Notes under the pieces: model-generated
Told to the model about the DNA's origin: nothing
Database searches by the model: none
The model's input: the letters and a program-made list of their open reading frames with translations, nothing else
Position numbers and translations under genes: made by a program
Shown: in pieces, positions 26,931 through 35,518 of the stretch
Layout: the number at the start of each line of letters is the position of its first letter
Numbering within the stretch: the first letter of the stretch is position 1
Source of the DNA: Paenalcaligenes sp052103955
GTDB taxonomy: Bacteria > Pseudomonadota > Gammaproteobacteria > Burkholderiales > Burkholderiaceae_B
Assembly: GCA_052103955.1 (NCBI GenBank)
Contig: JBQELO010000002.1
Location: 124,001 to 188,000, forward strand
Direction: 5' to 3'
Length of the DNA: 64,000 nucleotides

Positions 26931-27701
26931 ATGATTCATGTACGAAATTTGCGCAAAGCTTATGGCGACAATGTGGTGCTTAAAGATATTTCCTTAGATG
27001 TGCCTAAAGGAGCGGTCTTAGCCCTGATAGGCCCCTCTGGGTCAGGAAAATCCACCTTATTACGCTGTTTAAACCTACTGGTACAACCCGATGGTGGCAC
27101 CGTACAAGTGGGCGATACACACTTTGATTTCGGCGAGAAACACCGCCAACCTAGCGATGCGGCGCAAGCCAGTTTTCGCACCTCTACCGGCATGGTGTTT
27201 CAGCACTTCAACTTATTTCCCCACATGAATGTGCTGCAAAACGTGATGGAAGGCCCCATCACCGTACGCAAACACAATCGTGCCCAAGCCACCGAACAAG
27301 CACAGGCCTTACTTAAAAAAGTAGGTTTACTGCATAAGGAAAACTTCTTTCCCAACCGCTTATCGGGTGGCGAAAAACAGCGGGTAGCCATTGCCCGCGC
27401 CTTAGCCATGCAACCCAATGTCATGCTATTTGATGAGGCCACCTCGGCACTAGACCCCGAGTTGGTGGGGGAAGTATTAAGCGTGATGCGCACCCTAGCT
27501 CAAGAAGGCATGACCATGGTGATCGTGACCCATGAAATTGAGTTCGCACGTGAAATGGCCGATAGAGTGCTATTCATGAAAGACGGTGTAGTGGTGGAAG
27601 AAGGGCCTGCAAAAACCTTGATAGACAACCCGCAACAACCTGCTACGCAAGCCTTTCTTAGCCATTTCCACCATGCCAGCCAGCGAGATGCCCATGTCTG
27701 A
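26931..27701 (+). CDS. Polar amino acid ABC transporter ATP-binding protein
   Basis: A GlnQ/HisP-type ATPase of 256 residues. Walker A is GPSGSGKST, the Q-loop GMVFQHFNLFPHMNV, the signature LSGGEKQR, Walker B VMLFDEATSALD and the switch IVTHEI. The signature has Glu in place of the more common Gln, which is a normal variant. It lies 11 bases after the permease, and its 3' end overlaps the start of the AtzG-like gene by eight bases, so all are one transcript. Confidence 0.93.
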   Translation: MIHVRNLRKAYGDNVVLKDISLDVPKGAVLALIGPSGSGKSTLLRCLNLLVQPDGGTVQVGDTHFDFGEKHRQPSDAAQASFRTSTGMVFQHFNLFPHMNVLQNVMEGPITVRKHNRAQATEQAQALLKKVGLLHKENFFPNRLSGGEKQRVAIARALAMQPNVMLFDEATSALDPELVGEVLSVMRTLAQEGMTMVIVTHEIEFAREMADRVLFMKDGVVVEEGPAKTLIDNPQQPATQAFLSHFHHASQRDAHV

Positions 27702-27870
27702 CTCTGCCATCACAGCGGTGCAAAACACCACACTGCCCGGCACAGCCTGTGCCACAGAGCAGCAGGAATTCCAGCGTGGTTTGCAACTCATTACGCAACT
27801 GATTACCCAGCAGTCTCATACCCCCACGGCCCCCATTCTGCTGCAGGCCATACCGGAGTCTGAGTCATGA
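27694..27870 (+). CDS. AtzG-like small amidase partner (DUF4089)
   Basis: A 58-residue protein that starts inside the ATPase 3' end and overlaps the amidase start by four bases (ATGA), so it is tightly coupled to both. A helical segment (QQEFQRGLQLITQLI) and a C-terminal APILLQA match my memory of the AtzG-like/DUF4089 family. AtzG is the small subunit that forms a complex with the amidase AtzE in the cyanuric acid pathway and is needed for its stability. The identification rests on size, pattern and its place directly before an AtzE-like amidase. Confidence 0.7.
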   Translation: MSDSAITAVQNTTLPGTACATEQQEFQRGLQLITQLITQQSHTPTAPILLQAIPESES

Positions 27871-29228
27871 TTCCACGCACCATAGCAGCATTGCAAACAG
27901 CGTATCGCAGCGGCCAACTACGCATTACGGACGTAGTACAAACACAGTTGGAACGCATTACCGCCCAACAACCGCACTTACATGCTTATATTAGTTGGCA
28001 AGCCGACGCTGCCCTGCAAAAAGCCGCTCAACAGCAGCAACAATTAGACGCCAACCCATCCGCCTTACCTCCGCTTTTTGGGGTGGGTATTTCCATTAAG
28101 GACAATATGGATGTGGCGGGCATGAAAACCAGTGGCGGCTCGTTTTCGCAGCAACACCAACCTGTTGCCACGCACGATGCTGCTGCCGTTGCTCGCCTAC
28201 GCGCCGCTGGAGCTATTGTGTTGGGCAAAGCAAACTGCCACGAGTTTGCCTTTGGCGGTCCTTCGTTTGATCTACCCGTTCCCCCAGCCACTAACCCATG
28301 GAAAGCGGGGTATTTCCCTGGTGGATCCTCCAGCGGCTCGGGCACAACGGTAGCCGCCGAACTGTGTATGGCCTCGTTAGGCACCGATACGGCTGGCTCT
28401 ATACGGTCACCCAGTACGAACTGCGGTCTGGTTGGCTTAAAACCCACCTATGGCGCCGTACCCTTAGACGGGGTACGCATGCTAAGTCTAAGCCTGGATC
28501 ATGCTGGGCCACTGGCGCACAGCGTAGACGACTGCGCACGGCTATTTACCGCACTGTGTCCTCAAGCACCAAGCGCTTACCCCTTAAACCGTCCCATTCG
28601 TTTGGGCATACCCACCAACCACTGGGGGTTAAGCACCTTATTGCAGCCTGAAGTACAAAGCATGATGAATCAGGTGCAAGAACAGCTACAGCTTGCTGGC
28701 GTAGAAATCGTGCCAGTTTCTTTGCCCAGCCTACAGGCCCTACACACTAGCAGTGCATTGATTATGATGGCCGAAGTGGCCTACGTGTTTGGCCCTAAAG
28801 TACGCCAAAACTTTGACGCCTATGGACGTATTTTCCGTGGCCGTGTGCTAGTAGGCGAAAACATCCCTGCCAGTGCTTATATACAAGCCCAACAAGACAA
28901 ACTACGTCTTACCCACGCCTTAGCACACAGCTTACAGGCTGTAGATGCCCTGCTACTGCCCGGTGCAACAGCCGTAGCAGGCCCCTTAAACCACGTGGAC
29001 ACCTTCTACTTTTTGACGCAACCCAATCTAAACGCTATTGCCAACTTAAGCGGGCAACCTGCTGTCGCACTACCCAGTGCTATCAGTACTACCGGCTTAC
29101 CTATGGGCATACAGCTACTTGGTAAACACCAGCAGGATCATGCGTTGCTACACATTGCACAACGCATAGAAACCATTCTTGATTTTGCCCACCAACGGGA
29201 TCAACACTACGCTGCAACCGTCCTTTAG
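27867..29228 (+). CDS. Amidase-signature hydrolase, AtzE-like
   Basis: A cytoplasmic amidase of 453 residues with the Ser-cisSer-Lys triad: Lys in SIKDNMDVAG (about residue 77), cis-Ser and nucleophile in the GGSSSGSGTTVAAEL and GTDTAGSIRSPS stretch. It hydrolyses an amide, or a carboxyamide in AtzE itself. Pairing with an AtzG-like small protein puts it in the AtzE branch rather than with GatA, and there is no gatB or gatC. A substrate taken up by the flanking amino acid importer, such as an amidated or N-acylated amino acid, is a reasonable guess. Confidence 0.88.
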   Translation: MIPRTIAALQTAYRSGQLRITDVVQTQLERITAQQPHLHAYISWQADAALQKAAQQQQQLDANPSALPPLFGVGISIKDNMDVAGMKTSGGSFSQQHQPVATHDAAAVARLRAAGAIVLGKANCHEFAFGGPSFDLPVPPATNPWKAGYFPGGSSSGSGTTVAAELCMASLGTDTAGSIRSPSTNCGLVGLKPTYGAVPLDGVRMLSLSLDHAGPLAHSVDDCARLFTALCPQAPSAYPLNRPIRLGIPTNHWGLSTLLQPEVQSMMNQVQEQLQLAGVEIVPVSLPSLQALHTSSALIMMAEVAYVFGPKVRQNFDAYGRIFRGRVLVGENIPASAYIQAQQDKLRLTHALAHSLQAVDALLLPGATAVAGPLNHVDTFYFLTQPNLNAIANLSGQPAVALPSAISTTGLPMGIQLLGKHQQDHALLHIAQRIETILDFAHQRDQHYAATVL

Positions 29229-29237
29229 GAGACAACC

Positions 29238-30119
29238 ATGGACCACTACAATAACGATGCACCCCATCAGATGTCCCGTCGCCAACTGGCCAAACTGGCC
29301 GCTGCCTCGGCTTTGGGTTTAAGTCTGCCTATTGCCAGTGCTAGCGCTCAATCTGCGCCTGCTGATTCTGAATCCACACTCGCTCGTGTACGCCGTACCA
29401 AAAAGCTACGTATTGCGGCCCTAGTCGGTGAGCCCCCCTACTTTACGCGCGACCCGTTTACCAAAGAGTGGTCGGGTGCTTCGGTAGAAATGGCTAAAGA
29501 CATTGCCAAGATTCTGGATGTGGAACTGGAGTATGTGGACTCCACCTACGGCAACTCAGTCATACAGCTACAAACCGGCAAAGTAGACTTAGCAATGGCG
29601 CTAACCCCTACGCCACAGCGTGCGTTGTCCATTGGTTTCTCGCACCCCACCTACCTGCACCCTTACGGCATTGTGGCGCACGAAAGCGTACAAGCCAGCA
29701 AATGGGCAGACCTTAACAAACCTGAAATACGCATCGCCGTTGACTTGGGTTCCACACAAGAAATGGCCGCTCGCCGCTATGCGCCACTGGCCCAAATTAC
29801 TGCCTTTGCTACACGTGATGAAGTGATGCTGGCTCTACAAAGTAAAAAAGTAGACTGCGCGGTATTTGCCGTGCTGCTAGGCTTAACTGCTGTGAAGAAA
29901 AACCCCAGCATTGGTAAATTCTCCATGCTGACAGACCCTATTGTGGGGCTAACCTCTAACTTGGCGTTTGCTAAAGAAAGCAACACCGACTGGCGCGACT
30001 TCCTAAACGTTTGGGTAGATTACAACCGTGATTTAGGCCAAATTAGTGGTTGGATTTTAGATAGCCTAAAACTGTCTGGCATTGAGGCCAGCGACATCCC
30101 ATCGGACGTCGTGTTCTAA
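29238..30119 (+). CDS. Amino acid ABC transporter substrate-binding protein, Tat-exported
   Basis: A type II (SBP_bac_3) binding protein of 293 residues. The N-terminus carries a twin-arginine motif (S-R-R-Q-L-A-K-L) before the hydrophobic core and an ASA cleavage site near residue 37, so export by Tat is likely. Domain motifs include LRIAALVGEPPYFTRDP, GASVEMAKDIAKILDVE, GKVDLAMALTPTPQRA and VDLGSTQE. It follows the amidase by nine bases and completes the permease and ATPase encoded upstream. Ligand: a polar amino acid or an amide derivative, by family and context. Confidence 0.88.
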   Translation: MDHYNNDAPHQMSRRQLAKLAAASALGLSLPIASASAQSAPADSESTLARVRRTKKLRIAALVGEPPYFTRDPFTKEWSGASVEMAKDIAKILDVELEYVDSTYGNSVIQLQTGKVDLAMALTPTPQRALSIGFSHPTYLHPYGIVAHESVQASKWADLNKPEIRIAVDLGSTQEMAARRYAPLAQITAFATRDEVMLALQSKKVDCAVFAVLLGLTAVKKNPSIGKFSMLTDPIVGLTSNLAFAKESNTDWRDFLNVWVDYNRDLGQISGWILDSLKLSGIEASDIPSDVVF

Positions 30120-30129
30120 GCGCTACGCT

Positions 30130-31389
30130 ATGGATCCCTACTCATCCTCCCCCGCCGTCACCATTATTGGTGGCGGTATGGTGGGCACAGCTTGCGGCTT
30201 AGCGCTGCAAGAACGCGGGCTGTCAGTGACCATTATTGATGCGGGTAGCGAACGTGACAAAGCCAGCTTTGGCAATGCCGGTGTGATCAGCAATGGCTCC
30301 ATTTTTCCCATGGCAAGCGCCGGTATCTGGAAGCAGCTTTTACGCTATGCCTTGAATCGTGATAACGGCCTACGACTACGGTATGGCGACCTCCCTTTTC
30401 TTACCCCATGGCTACTGCGTTTTCTGGCTAATGCCAACACACAACGACGCGAAAACGCCGTCGAAGCCCTAGTCCCGCTTACTGCTCAAGCGCTCAGCTA
30501 TCACCAAAAATGGGCGCAACGCACTAACAGCGAACACCTTATACGGCAAGAAGGCTGGCTACGCCTTTACCGTAGTGCAGAAGGTTTCGCCAGCAGTGCC
30601 GCTGATCGCCAATTATTTGAACGCCACGGCGTAAAGTTTGAGGTCTTAGATACACAAACCTTGCATGAGCTAGAGCCTGCGTTACAACACCCATTTCACC
30701 GTGCCTTGTGGTTAACCGAAACGGCCACCGTTGCCACCCCTGGTGAGTTACTGGCGGCCTACCAGCAGCTATTCCAACAGCAAGGCGGTAGATGGGTCAG
30801 CGACCACGTGCAGCAACTGCACATTGCTGAAGGACATGTGCAGCTGTACGGCAAGCAACAGCACTATAAAAGCCAAACAGTGGTGTTGGCTGCTGGCGCA
30901 TTAAGTACGCCATTATGCCAACAACTGGGCTACCGCATCCCTATGGTGGCTGAGCGCGGCTACCACCTCAGCTTGCCCATGCCTGAAGACGGCCCGGTAT
31001 TACGTCGTGCCGTGTATGACGTGGCAGCCGGCTATGTGGCCGCCCCCATGCAAGACCAATTGCGCTTATTAAGCGGCGTAGAACTGGCACACCCACAAAG
31101 TCGTGCCAACCCCATACAACTTGAACGGCTTTACCCAGCCGCCCGTGAGGCCTTAGGGCTCGCACCCACGATGGACAGCTCGCAGTTATGGTCTGGCAAT
31201 AGGCCCTCTACCCCCGACAGTTTGCCTGTACTGGGCTTTGCTCCCCGCCACCAACAGGTACTGTGCGCGTTTGGGCACGGCCACATTGGTTTTTCTACTG
31301 GCCCCATCACAGGTGAACTGATTGCACGGCTTATTTGCAGGGAACATCTGCCTGTGGATATACATCCGTTTAGGGTGGATCGCTTTTAA
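30130..31389 (+). CDS. FAD-dependent amino acid oxidoreductase (DadA-like)
   Basis: A DAO-family flavoprotein of 419 residues. The dinucleotide motif is IIGGGMVGTACGLALQERG at residue 11, then the second motif IDAGSERDKASFGNAG, which is typical of D-amino acid dehydrogenase relatives, and the C-terminal FGHGHIGFSTGPITGEL. Such enzymes oxidise amino acids or N-alkyl amino acids to 2-oxo acids plus ammonia or amine. ATG 30130 is chosen because earlier in-frame codons lie inside the binding protein gene. It is the last gene of the amidase/transport operon and suggests the end product is an amino acid that is oxidised. Confidence 0.88.
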   Translation: MDPYSSSPAVTIIGGGMVGTACGLALQERGLSVTIIDAGSERDKASFGNAGVISNGSIFPMASAGIWKQLLRYALNRDNGLRLRYGDLPFLTPWLLRFLANANTQRRENAVEALVPLTAQALSYHQKWAQRTNSEHLIRQEGWLRLYRSAEGFASSAADRQLFERHGVKFEVLDTQTLHELEPALQHPFHRALWLTETATVATPGELLAAYQQLFQQQGGRWVSDHVQQLHIAEGHVQLYGKQQHYKSQTVVLAAGALSTPLCQQLGYRIPMVAERGYHLSLPMPEDGPVLRRAVYDVAAGYVAAPMQDQLRLLSGVELAHPQSRANPIQLERLYPAAREALGLAPTMDSSQLWSGNRPSTPDSLPVLGFAPRHQQVLCAFGHGHIGFSTGPITGELIARLICREHLPVDIHPFRVDRF

Positions 31390-31424
31390 GCGTATACGTG
31401 AGCAAGCACCACACACCTCACAAA

Positions 31425-31448
31425 AAAACGCCCCATATGGGGCGTTTT
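31425..31448. terminator. Bidirectional terminator
   Basis: AAAACGCCCC-ATAT-GGGGCGTTTT, with A7 before it on the plus strand. It serves the amidase/transport operon and the convergent 87-residue gene. Confidence 0.92.
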
Positions 31449-31477
31449 CATCATGACAACCGTATAAGGTGTACGGC

Positions 31478-31741
31478 TTAATCCAATGCTTGTTTGGCTT
31501 GATCGCGCAGCGTATCCATATTGCCGCCCTGATGCACACCTTCTAACCACTGCAAACCTACTTCACTAATTTGCTCGGCCTGTTCAGCCTCTAGTGCTGC
31601 ACCAACTTTGTGTTCTGCAAAATCAATAATGTTATTGATGTTTTGCAGTGCCGTTTTCAGCTGAGCATAGTTTTGCTGCATATCACCAACAGACTGAATG
31701 TACGCTTCTAGAATGTGAAAAGGATCACGTCTGAACATCAT
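31478..31741 (-). CDS. Small helical protein of unknown function
   Basis: An 87-residue hydrophilic, almost wholly helical protein I do not recognise. Heptad-like stretches lie at about residues 12-40 (AYIQSVGDMQQNYAQLKTAL) and 45-60. There is no signal peptide or membrane segment. The start is one of two adjacent ATGs behind GGAG at a normal distance, and the terminator at 31425 closes it, so it looks like a real one-gene unit. It is divergent from the thioredoxin gene and could share the regulatory repeat at 31891-31926. Confidence 0.7.
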   Translation of the reverse strand: MMFRRDPFHILEAYIQSVGDMQQNYAQLKTALQNINNIIDFAEHKVGAALEAEQAEQISEVGLQWLEGVHQGGNMDTLRDQAKQALD

Positions 31742-31871
31742 GGGTCTTGCTCCTAGTTGTTATGCCATGCCTGCCCTGCAAGCACATTGCAAATGGGTGA
31801 ATTCTGCTACACCTAGTAAGAACCTATTATGCGACAGATTGCCGTATAGGGCACCACAACCCTCGCTTGAA

Positions 31872-31926
31872 TTGACCTAGATTGAACTTTTACCTATCAT
31901 TCAAGATAATTATTGAATGATAGGTA
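31872..31926 (+). promoter_or_regulatory. Thioredoxin promoter overlapped by a perfect inverted repeat
   Basis: TTGACC (31872-31877), a 17-base spacer and TATCAT (31895-31900) form a near-consensus sigma-70 promoter. A perfect 14-base inverted repeat (31891-31904 and 31913-31926, spacer of eight bases) covers the -10 element and the expected start point. That arrangement is typical of a repressor operator. No regulator gene adjoins it. An RNA hairpin in the 5' leader is the alternative reading. Confidence 0.65.
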
Positions 31927-31994
31927 AACGCCTATCTCAGTAACCACCGAGCAACCTGCGATGTGCTCCCCTTCTTTTTTGCAAGGCAGTAATC

Positions 31995-32315
31995 ATGATT
32001 ACGCACCTAGACACCACCAACTTCGAGCAGCTTGTCACTACCGCACCTGGCCTACACACCGTACGCTTTTGGGCAGAATGGTGTGGCCCATGCCGCATGA
32101 TGGCACCCATTTATCAACAAACGGCCACGGCGTTGCAGGAACAAGCCTCGTTTTCTGACGTAGATATTGATGCCGTACCAGAACTGGCGAACCAGTTTCG
32201 TGTACAAAGCATTCCCACCGTTTTGCTATTCAAAGACGGCAAAGTAGTGGACAGAATGATTGGTGCGGCAGGCCAAACCCAATTGCAGCAACTCATACAG
32301 CGCCATGCTGACTAA
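31995..32315 (+). CDS. Thioredoxin-family protein
   Basis: A cytoplasmic thioredoxin of 106 residues with the classic active site W-C-G-P-C (RFWAEWCGPCRMMAP), the buried Asp in DVDIDAVPELANQF and the cis-Pro motif IPTVLLFKDGK. It reduces protein disulfides, in general or for a specific client. It has its own promoter with a large operator-like repeat and its own terminator, so it is probably a regulated second thioredoxin, not the main trxA next to rho. Confidence 0.93.
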   Translation: MITHLDTTNFEQLVTTAPGLHTVRFWAEWCGPCRMMAPIYQQTATALQEQASFSDVDIDAVPELANQFRVQSIPTVLLFKDGKVVDRMIGAAGQTQLQQLIQRHAD

Positions 32316-32335
32316 ACACCGCTACGGCACTTGCA

Positions 32336-32368
32336 AAACAGCCTAGCCAATATATGGCTAGGCTGTTT
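32336..32368. terminator. Hairpin terminator after the thioredoxin gene
   Basis: Perfect 14-base arms AAACAGCCTAGCCA and TGGCTAGGCTGTTT with the loop ATATA. The A-run on the left and T-run on the right are short, so it may act in both directions, for the thioredoxin and for the convergent transporter gene. Confidence 0.75.
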
Positions 32369-32404
32369 GCACAGAGCGGCTACACAACGCCACCACCTAC
32401 ACTA

Positions 32405-33511
32405 CTAGCTAATTAACGGTGTCAGTAACAACGCCAGGACGGTTGCCGTCAGCAAGCGCATCACAATACCCAAAATAGCCGCTTTCATCGCTTCTTTTTC
32501 AGTCAGGTCTGAGCTTTCAGCCCACACCACGGGAATCTGCCCAAACACGGCCGACAATGGCAAACCCGACGAGGCCAAAATAAACGATCCCACCACCAAC
32601 GACGGGTCTAATCCACTTGCCATAGCTTGCAGCTTGCCCATCGCGAGCGTAGGGCTCACCAACACGGCCAACACACCCGTTTCTGGGTGGATATTCAATG
32701 CCAACATAGCACGCTCTAACAAGGCGTTCACAGGTTGCCAGACGCCCATGTGATCCAGCAAACCAATAACACAGAACACCAGTGCTACCGCAGGAATCAA
32801 AATCAAAAACAGCAGCTCAACGCCTTCGCGTGCTGCCTTAAATAGCATGGGTGCAAAATCGGTATCGGGCGTGAATTTAGGTGCTGTTAACAAATCTACC
32901 GATCGCACATCGCGGTACACCAACTTGGACAAAATCAGCGGCGACAGCAGCAGCGGCCCAAAAATAGCAATCATCACTACCGCAAACACGTTTACCCCAG
33001 CAAAGGTTAAGGCCATCATCCCCAACATAAAGGTAGAGAACGATTGCTGAGACTGCACCATGGTTGCTACGGCGATTTTTTGCTCATCCTTAGTCGCCCC
33101 TGCCTGACGCAGCAATGGCCCAGAAATACGGCCAGCGGCATTAATATCACCAAAAATGTTGTAAACGCTAGGGATAATCACCGCTGGGTTAATGCCAATC
33201 CAGCGCATACCGGGCATAAACACACGCATCATCGCATCGGTAAAACCCAAGCGTTCCAGCAACCTACCAATAATCACGCTAATGATGACGGCAATACCCA
33301 CTTGGCCGGTCAAAAACACATCTACCACCACGGGTTTGACGGTATTTAAAACGGTATCAAATGCACCGGATAACGTACTGGGAAAGAAAAACAAGGTCAG
33401 CATTGCCAGACCTAAGAAGACCAACCCTATAACTTCAATACGCTCCAATGGACGTCTAACACCCGTTGGGGCATGCACCACTTTGTCTATTTCTATAGTT
33501 TTATTGTTCAT
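32405..33511 (-). CDS. Nucleoside-recognition (Gate) domain membrane transporter
   Basis: An inner-membrane protein of 368 residues with about nine hydrophobic segments. The repeated pattern around IIPSVYNIFGDINAAGRISGPLL and LSPTLAMGKLQAMASGLDPSL is that of Gate (PF07670)/YjiH-type proteins, whose substrates are mostly unknown. It lies 24 bases after the NIF3-like gene and is the last gene of the HDO locus on this strand. A role as uptake or export carrier for the locus substrate is inference from context. Confidence 0.75.
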   Translation of the reverse strand: MNNKTIEIDKVVHAPTGVRRPLERIEVIGLVFLGLAMLTLFFFPSTLSGAFDTVLNTVKPVVVDVFLTGQVGIAVIISVIIGRLLERLGFTDAMMRVFMPGMRWIGINPAVIIPSVYNIFGDINAAGRISGPLLRQAGATKDEQKIAVATMVQSQQSFSTFMLGMMALTFAGVNVFAVVMIAIFGPLLLSPLILSKLVYRDVRSVDLLTAPKFTPDTDFAPMLFKAAREGVELLFLILIPAVALVFCVIGLLDHMGVWQPVNALLERAMLALNIHPETGVLAVLVSPTLAMGKLQAMASGLDPSLVVGSFILASSGLPLSAVFGQIPVVWAESSDLTEKEAMKAAILGIVMRLLTATVLALLLTPLIS

Positions 33512-33535
33512 GTCTCTCTCCAGCCTAAGGGAAAG

Positions 33536-34558
33536 TTAGTGGAAACTTAATACGTTCTTACCCATTAAATGGGCGGCCGAGACATGTTGTGCATACTCGC
33601 GTAGACGTTCTGTCCCCACTTGGTGCACGGGCGTGGAGGTCACCCTATCTCGGAACATCACCACCTCTACACCCTCCAATAACGCACTTAAGGCATAGGC
33701 CAATGGCAATCCGTTTTCTAGGATTTCCAACACATGGCTATTGCCCACCATAAAATTCAAACCTAACTCTTGAGCACAGGTAATCAGCTCGTGGCCGTCA
33801 TACACGCGACTAATCGATGCCAACACCGTGTCCACTTCTGGGTTTTCCGCAATGGCTTGGCGCAGGTGCTCAGGGCTAAACCCGGTGTGCGGGAAAATGT
33901 GCAAAATATGCTTTACAGGGCTATCAGGGCTTCCCACGCGTATCGCTCCGCGTGTCAGCAAGCTGGTTTCCTGAATGTTGTCGTTGTTTTTGATACGGCG
34001 CTCGCTGTGCAGCAGTTGCTCTTCCATATCCAAACCCATGAAGCTATCTAAACGCGCCAACATATCACCCATGGTGTGCACGCCTTCTAAAGGCTCACCC
34101 ACAAACATCACGTTGCCATGTACACCGCCATAGCTGATATCGCTTTTCTTCACTTTATGACCGTGTAAGTACGCAATACCTGGGTGCAAACCATGAAACG
34201 CCTCGTGGCATTCCAACGCGGCAATACCATATAAGTTCAGGTAGTCGCGTAAGGTCACCCCCCCACAACTGGCCGCATCGGCAATGGGGTGATGCGCCAC
34301 AATGGCATCCACGCCCGTGGCACCCGCTAACTCAATGCTGAGTTCAGTCATGGTCATGCACACAGCTACTTTACGTATTTTGTTCTGTGGGTCGCCATGT
34401 ATTAGCCCGGGTATTTCCAGCACCTCCTTGCCGTAAATACCGGATGACTTCCAAATCACAAAGGGATGATTGCCGTGTTTCACTTCGTCCATACAGGACA
34501 CCATACGACCACCTGTGATTACATTCAGCGCATCTAGCAAATCGCTTACACATGTCAT
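33536..34558 (-). CDS. NIF3-like dinuclear-metal protein
   Basis: A soluble protein of 340 residues. The segment VDAIVAHHPIAD resembles the metal-binding HHP motif of NIF3/YbgI proteins, and later His residues (ALECHEAFHGLHPG) and the C-terminal VVMFRDR stretch could complete a two-metal site. Identification is moderate because the sequence differs from housekeeping NIF3. ATG 34558 follows GGAGAC; the upstream in-frame M is rejected because it lies in the terminator-like hairpin. It is the first gene of a pair with the Gate transporter. Possibly a hydrolase or cyclohydrolase of the pathway. Confidence 0.6.
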   Translation of the reverse strand: MTCVSDLLDALNVITGGRMVSCMDEVKHGNHPFVIWKSSGIYGKEVLEIPGLIHGDPQNKIRKVAVCMTMTELSIELAGATGVDAIVAHHPIADAASCGGVTLRDYLNLYGIAALECHEAFHGLHPGIAYLHGHKVKKSDISYGGVHGNVMFVGEPLEGVHTMGDMLARLDSFMGLDMEEQLLHSERRIKNNDNIQETSLLTRGAIRVGSPDSPVKHILHIFPHTGFSPEHLRQAIAENPEVDTVLASISRVYDGHELITCAQELGLNFMVGNSHVLEILENGLPLAYALSALLEGVEVVMFRDRVTSTPVHQVGTERLREYAQHVSAAHLMGKNVLSFH

Positions 34559-34570
34559 TTGTTTGTCTCC

Positions 34571-34622
34571 AAAATAAAAAGCCGGCCTCATGCCCTGGTC
34601 GTAACCAGAACGTGAGGCCGGC
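34571..34622 (-). terminator. Terminator/attenuator hairpin ahead of the NIF3-like gene
   Basis: GCCGGCCTCA (34581-34590) pairs with TGAGGCCGGC (34613-34622). An inner CTGGT/ACCAG stem sits in the loop. On the minus strand TTTTTATTTT follows and then, within 15 bases, the ribosome site of the NIF3-like gene. It ends the ferredoxin operon, or works as an attenuator that lets a regulated fraction through. Confidence 0.8.
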
Positions 34623-34761
34623 GGTATAGTTGTACTTATTGTTGGCGACTTCTACAGCACGTACTACCACGCATGACGCGGGCAGCAATGCCGTTAAAGC
34701 ACAACAAGACTTCGTACCAGTCGGTTGATATCTACAGGCTAAATTCAGCAGACCAACAAGG

Positions 34762-35133
34762 TTAATCTGACTGCGTTTGACCTTCTTTTTTCAGCAGAAC
34801 CACGGTAGAAGACAATTGAGCCACTGCATCATAATCTTTGAATATGGCCAATGTCTCTAACCCATACTGCTGTATCAAAACCTGTTTCATCTCCTTTTTG
34901 AATGCCTTAATCAGGTAGAGGTCTGCCAAATCGGCAATGTGTGCATTTTCCCGACTTAAGGTATCTAACACCGACTGACGCTTATGAATGGCCAGCATAT
35001 TGATACGGTCGTCCTGCACATCTATTTTTAGCGTTACCACCCCTGAGGCAAAGATGCTGCTGTTAATGCGGTTGTAGTCCCGGGTCAATGCCTGCTTGAA
35101 CTCGCCTATTGAAGAAAAGCCTGCTATCCCCAT
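34762..35133 (-). CDS. Small soluble protein, possibly DUF2294-like
   Basis: A 123-residue protein. The central VVTLKIDVQDDRINMLA, a following helix with several Asp/Leu, and the C-terminal helix-strand (QVLIQQYGLETLAIFKDYDA...) have the general layout I recall for DUF2294 (MpsC-like) proteins. This is a tentative match. There is no signal peptide, and the start follows GGAGTAGGAA. It is the last gene of the ferredoxin operon before the 34571 hairpin, which suggests a role in the HDO system. Function unknown. Confidence 0.55.
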   Translation of the reverse strand: MGIAGFSSIGEFKQALTRDYNRINSSIFASGVVTLKIDVQDDRINMLAIHKRQSVLDTLSRENAHIADLADLYLIKAFKKEMKQVLIQQYGLETLAIFKDYDAVAQLSSTVVLLKKEGQTQSD

Positions 35134-35224
35134 TTCCTACTCCATTACCGCTACTGCATGTTTGCACCAAAACCGTTTTATACACGGAAAAGCGTAGCGC
35201 AGCACTTAGTGCTTTCACGCGCTA

Positions 35225-35503
35225 TCACCACGTAACCGTGACATCCCCACGCACAAAAGTCTGGCAGGCCATACGATAGCCCTGCTGCAAATCTTCTGTG
35301 CTGAGGTGTTTATGCTCCTTGGCTTTCACCTCATCGGTGTTATCCATACCTTCGGTAATACGGCATTTGCAAGTACCGCAAATACCGCCACCACATTTAA
35401 AGGGGATACCACCCCGTTCGCGTATGGACACGCGCAGCAAATTACTGTTTTCTGCGGCCGACACCACCAAATCATTATTGGAAGCAAAGGTTATTTGAAC
35501 CAT
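35225..35503 (-). CDS. 2Fe-2S plant-type ferredoxin (second of two)
   Basis: A 92-residue ferredoxin with the cluster motif C-x4-C-x2-C (FKCGGGICGTCKC, Cys 37, 42, 45) and the distal Cys in MACQTF. It resembles the small ferredoxins that feed oxygenases. It lies 15 bases downstream of the 101-residue gene in an operon that begins with another 2Fe-2S ferredoxin. Electrons probably come from the reductase at 36482 and go to the HDO enzyme at 39567; this route is inference from the neighbourhood. Confidence 0.9.
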   Translation of the reverse strand: MVQITFASNNDLVVSAAENSNLLRVSIRERGGIPFKCGGGICGTCKCRITEGMDNTDEVKAKEHKHLSTEDLQQGYRMACQTFVRGDVTVTW

Positions 35504-35518
35504 AGTTACATCTACCTC

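Noticed and set aside
35190..35222. Hairpin between the 123-residue gene and the second ferredoxin.
   Set aside because: AGCAC/GTGCT is short and imperfectly extended, with no adjacent T run; it does not clearly end the operon.
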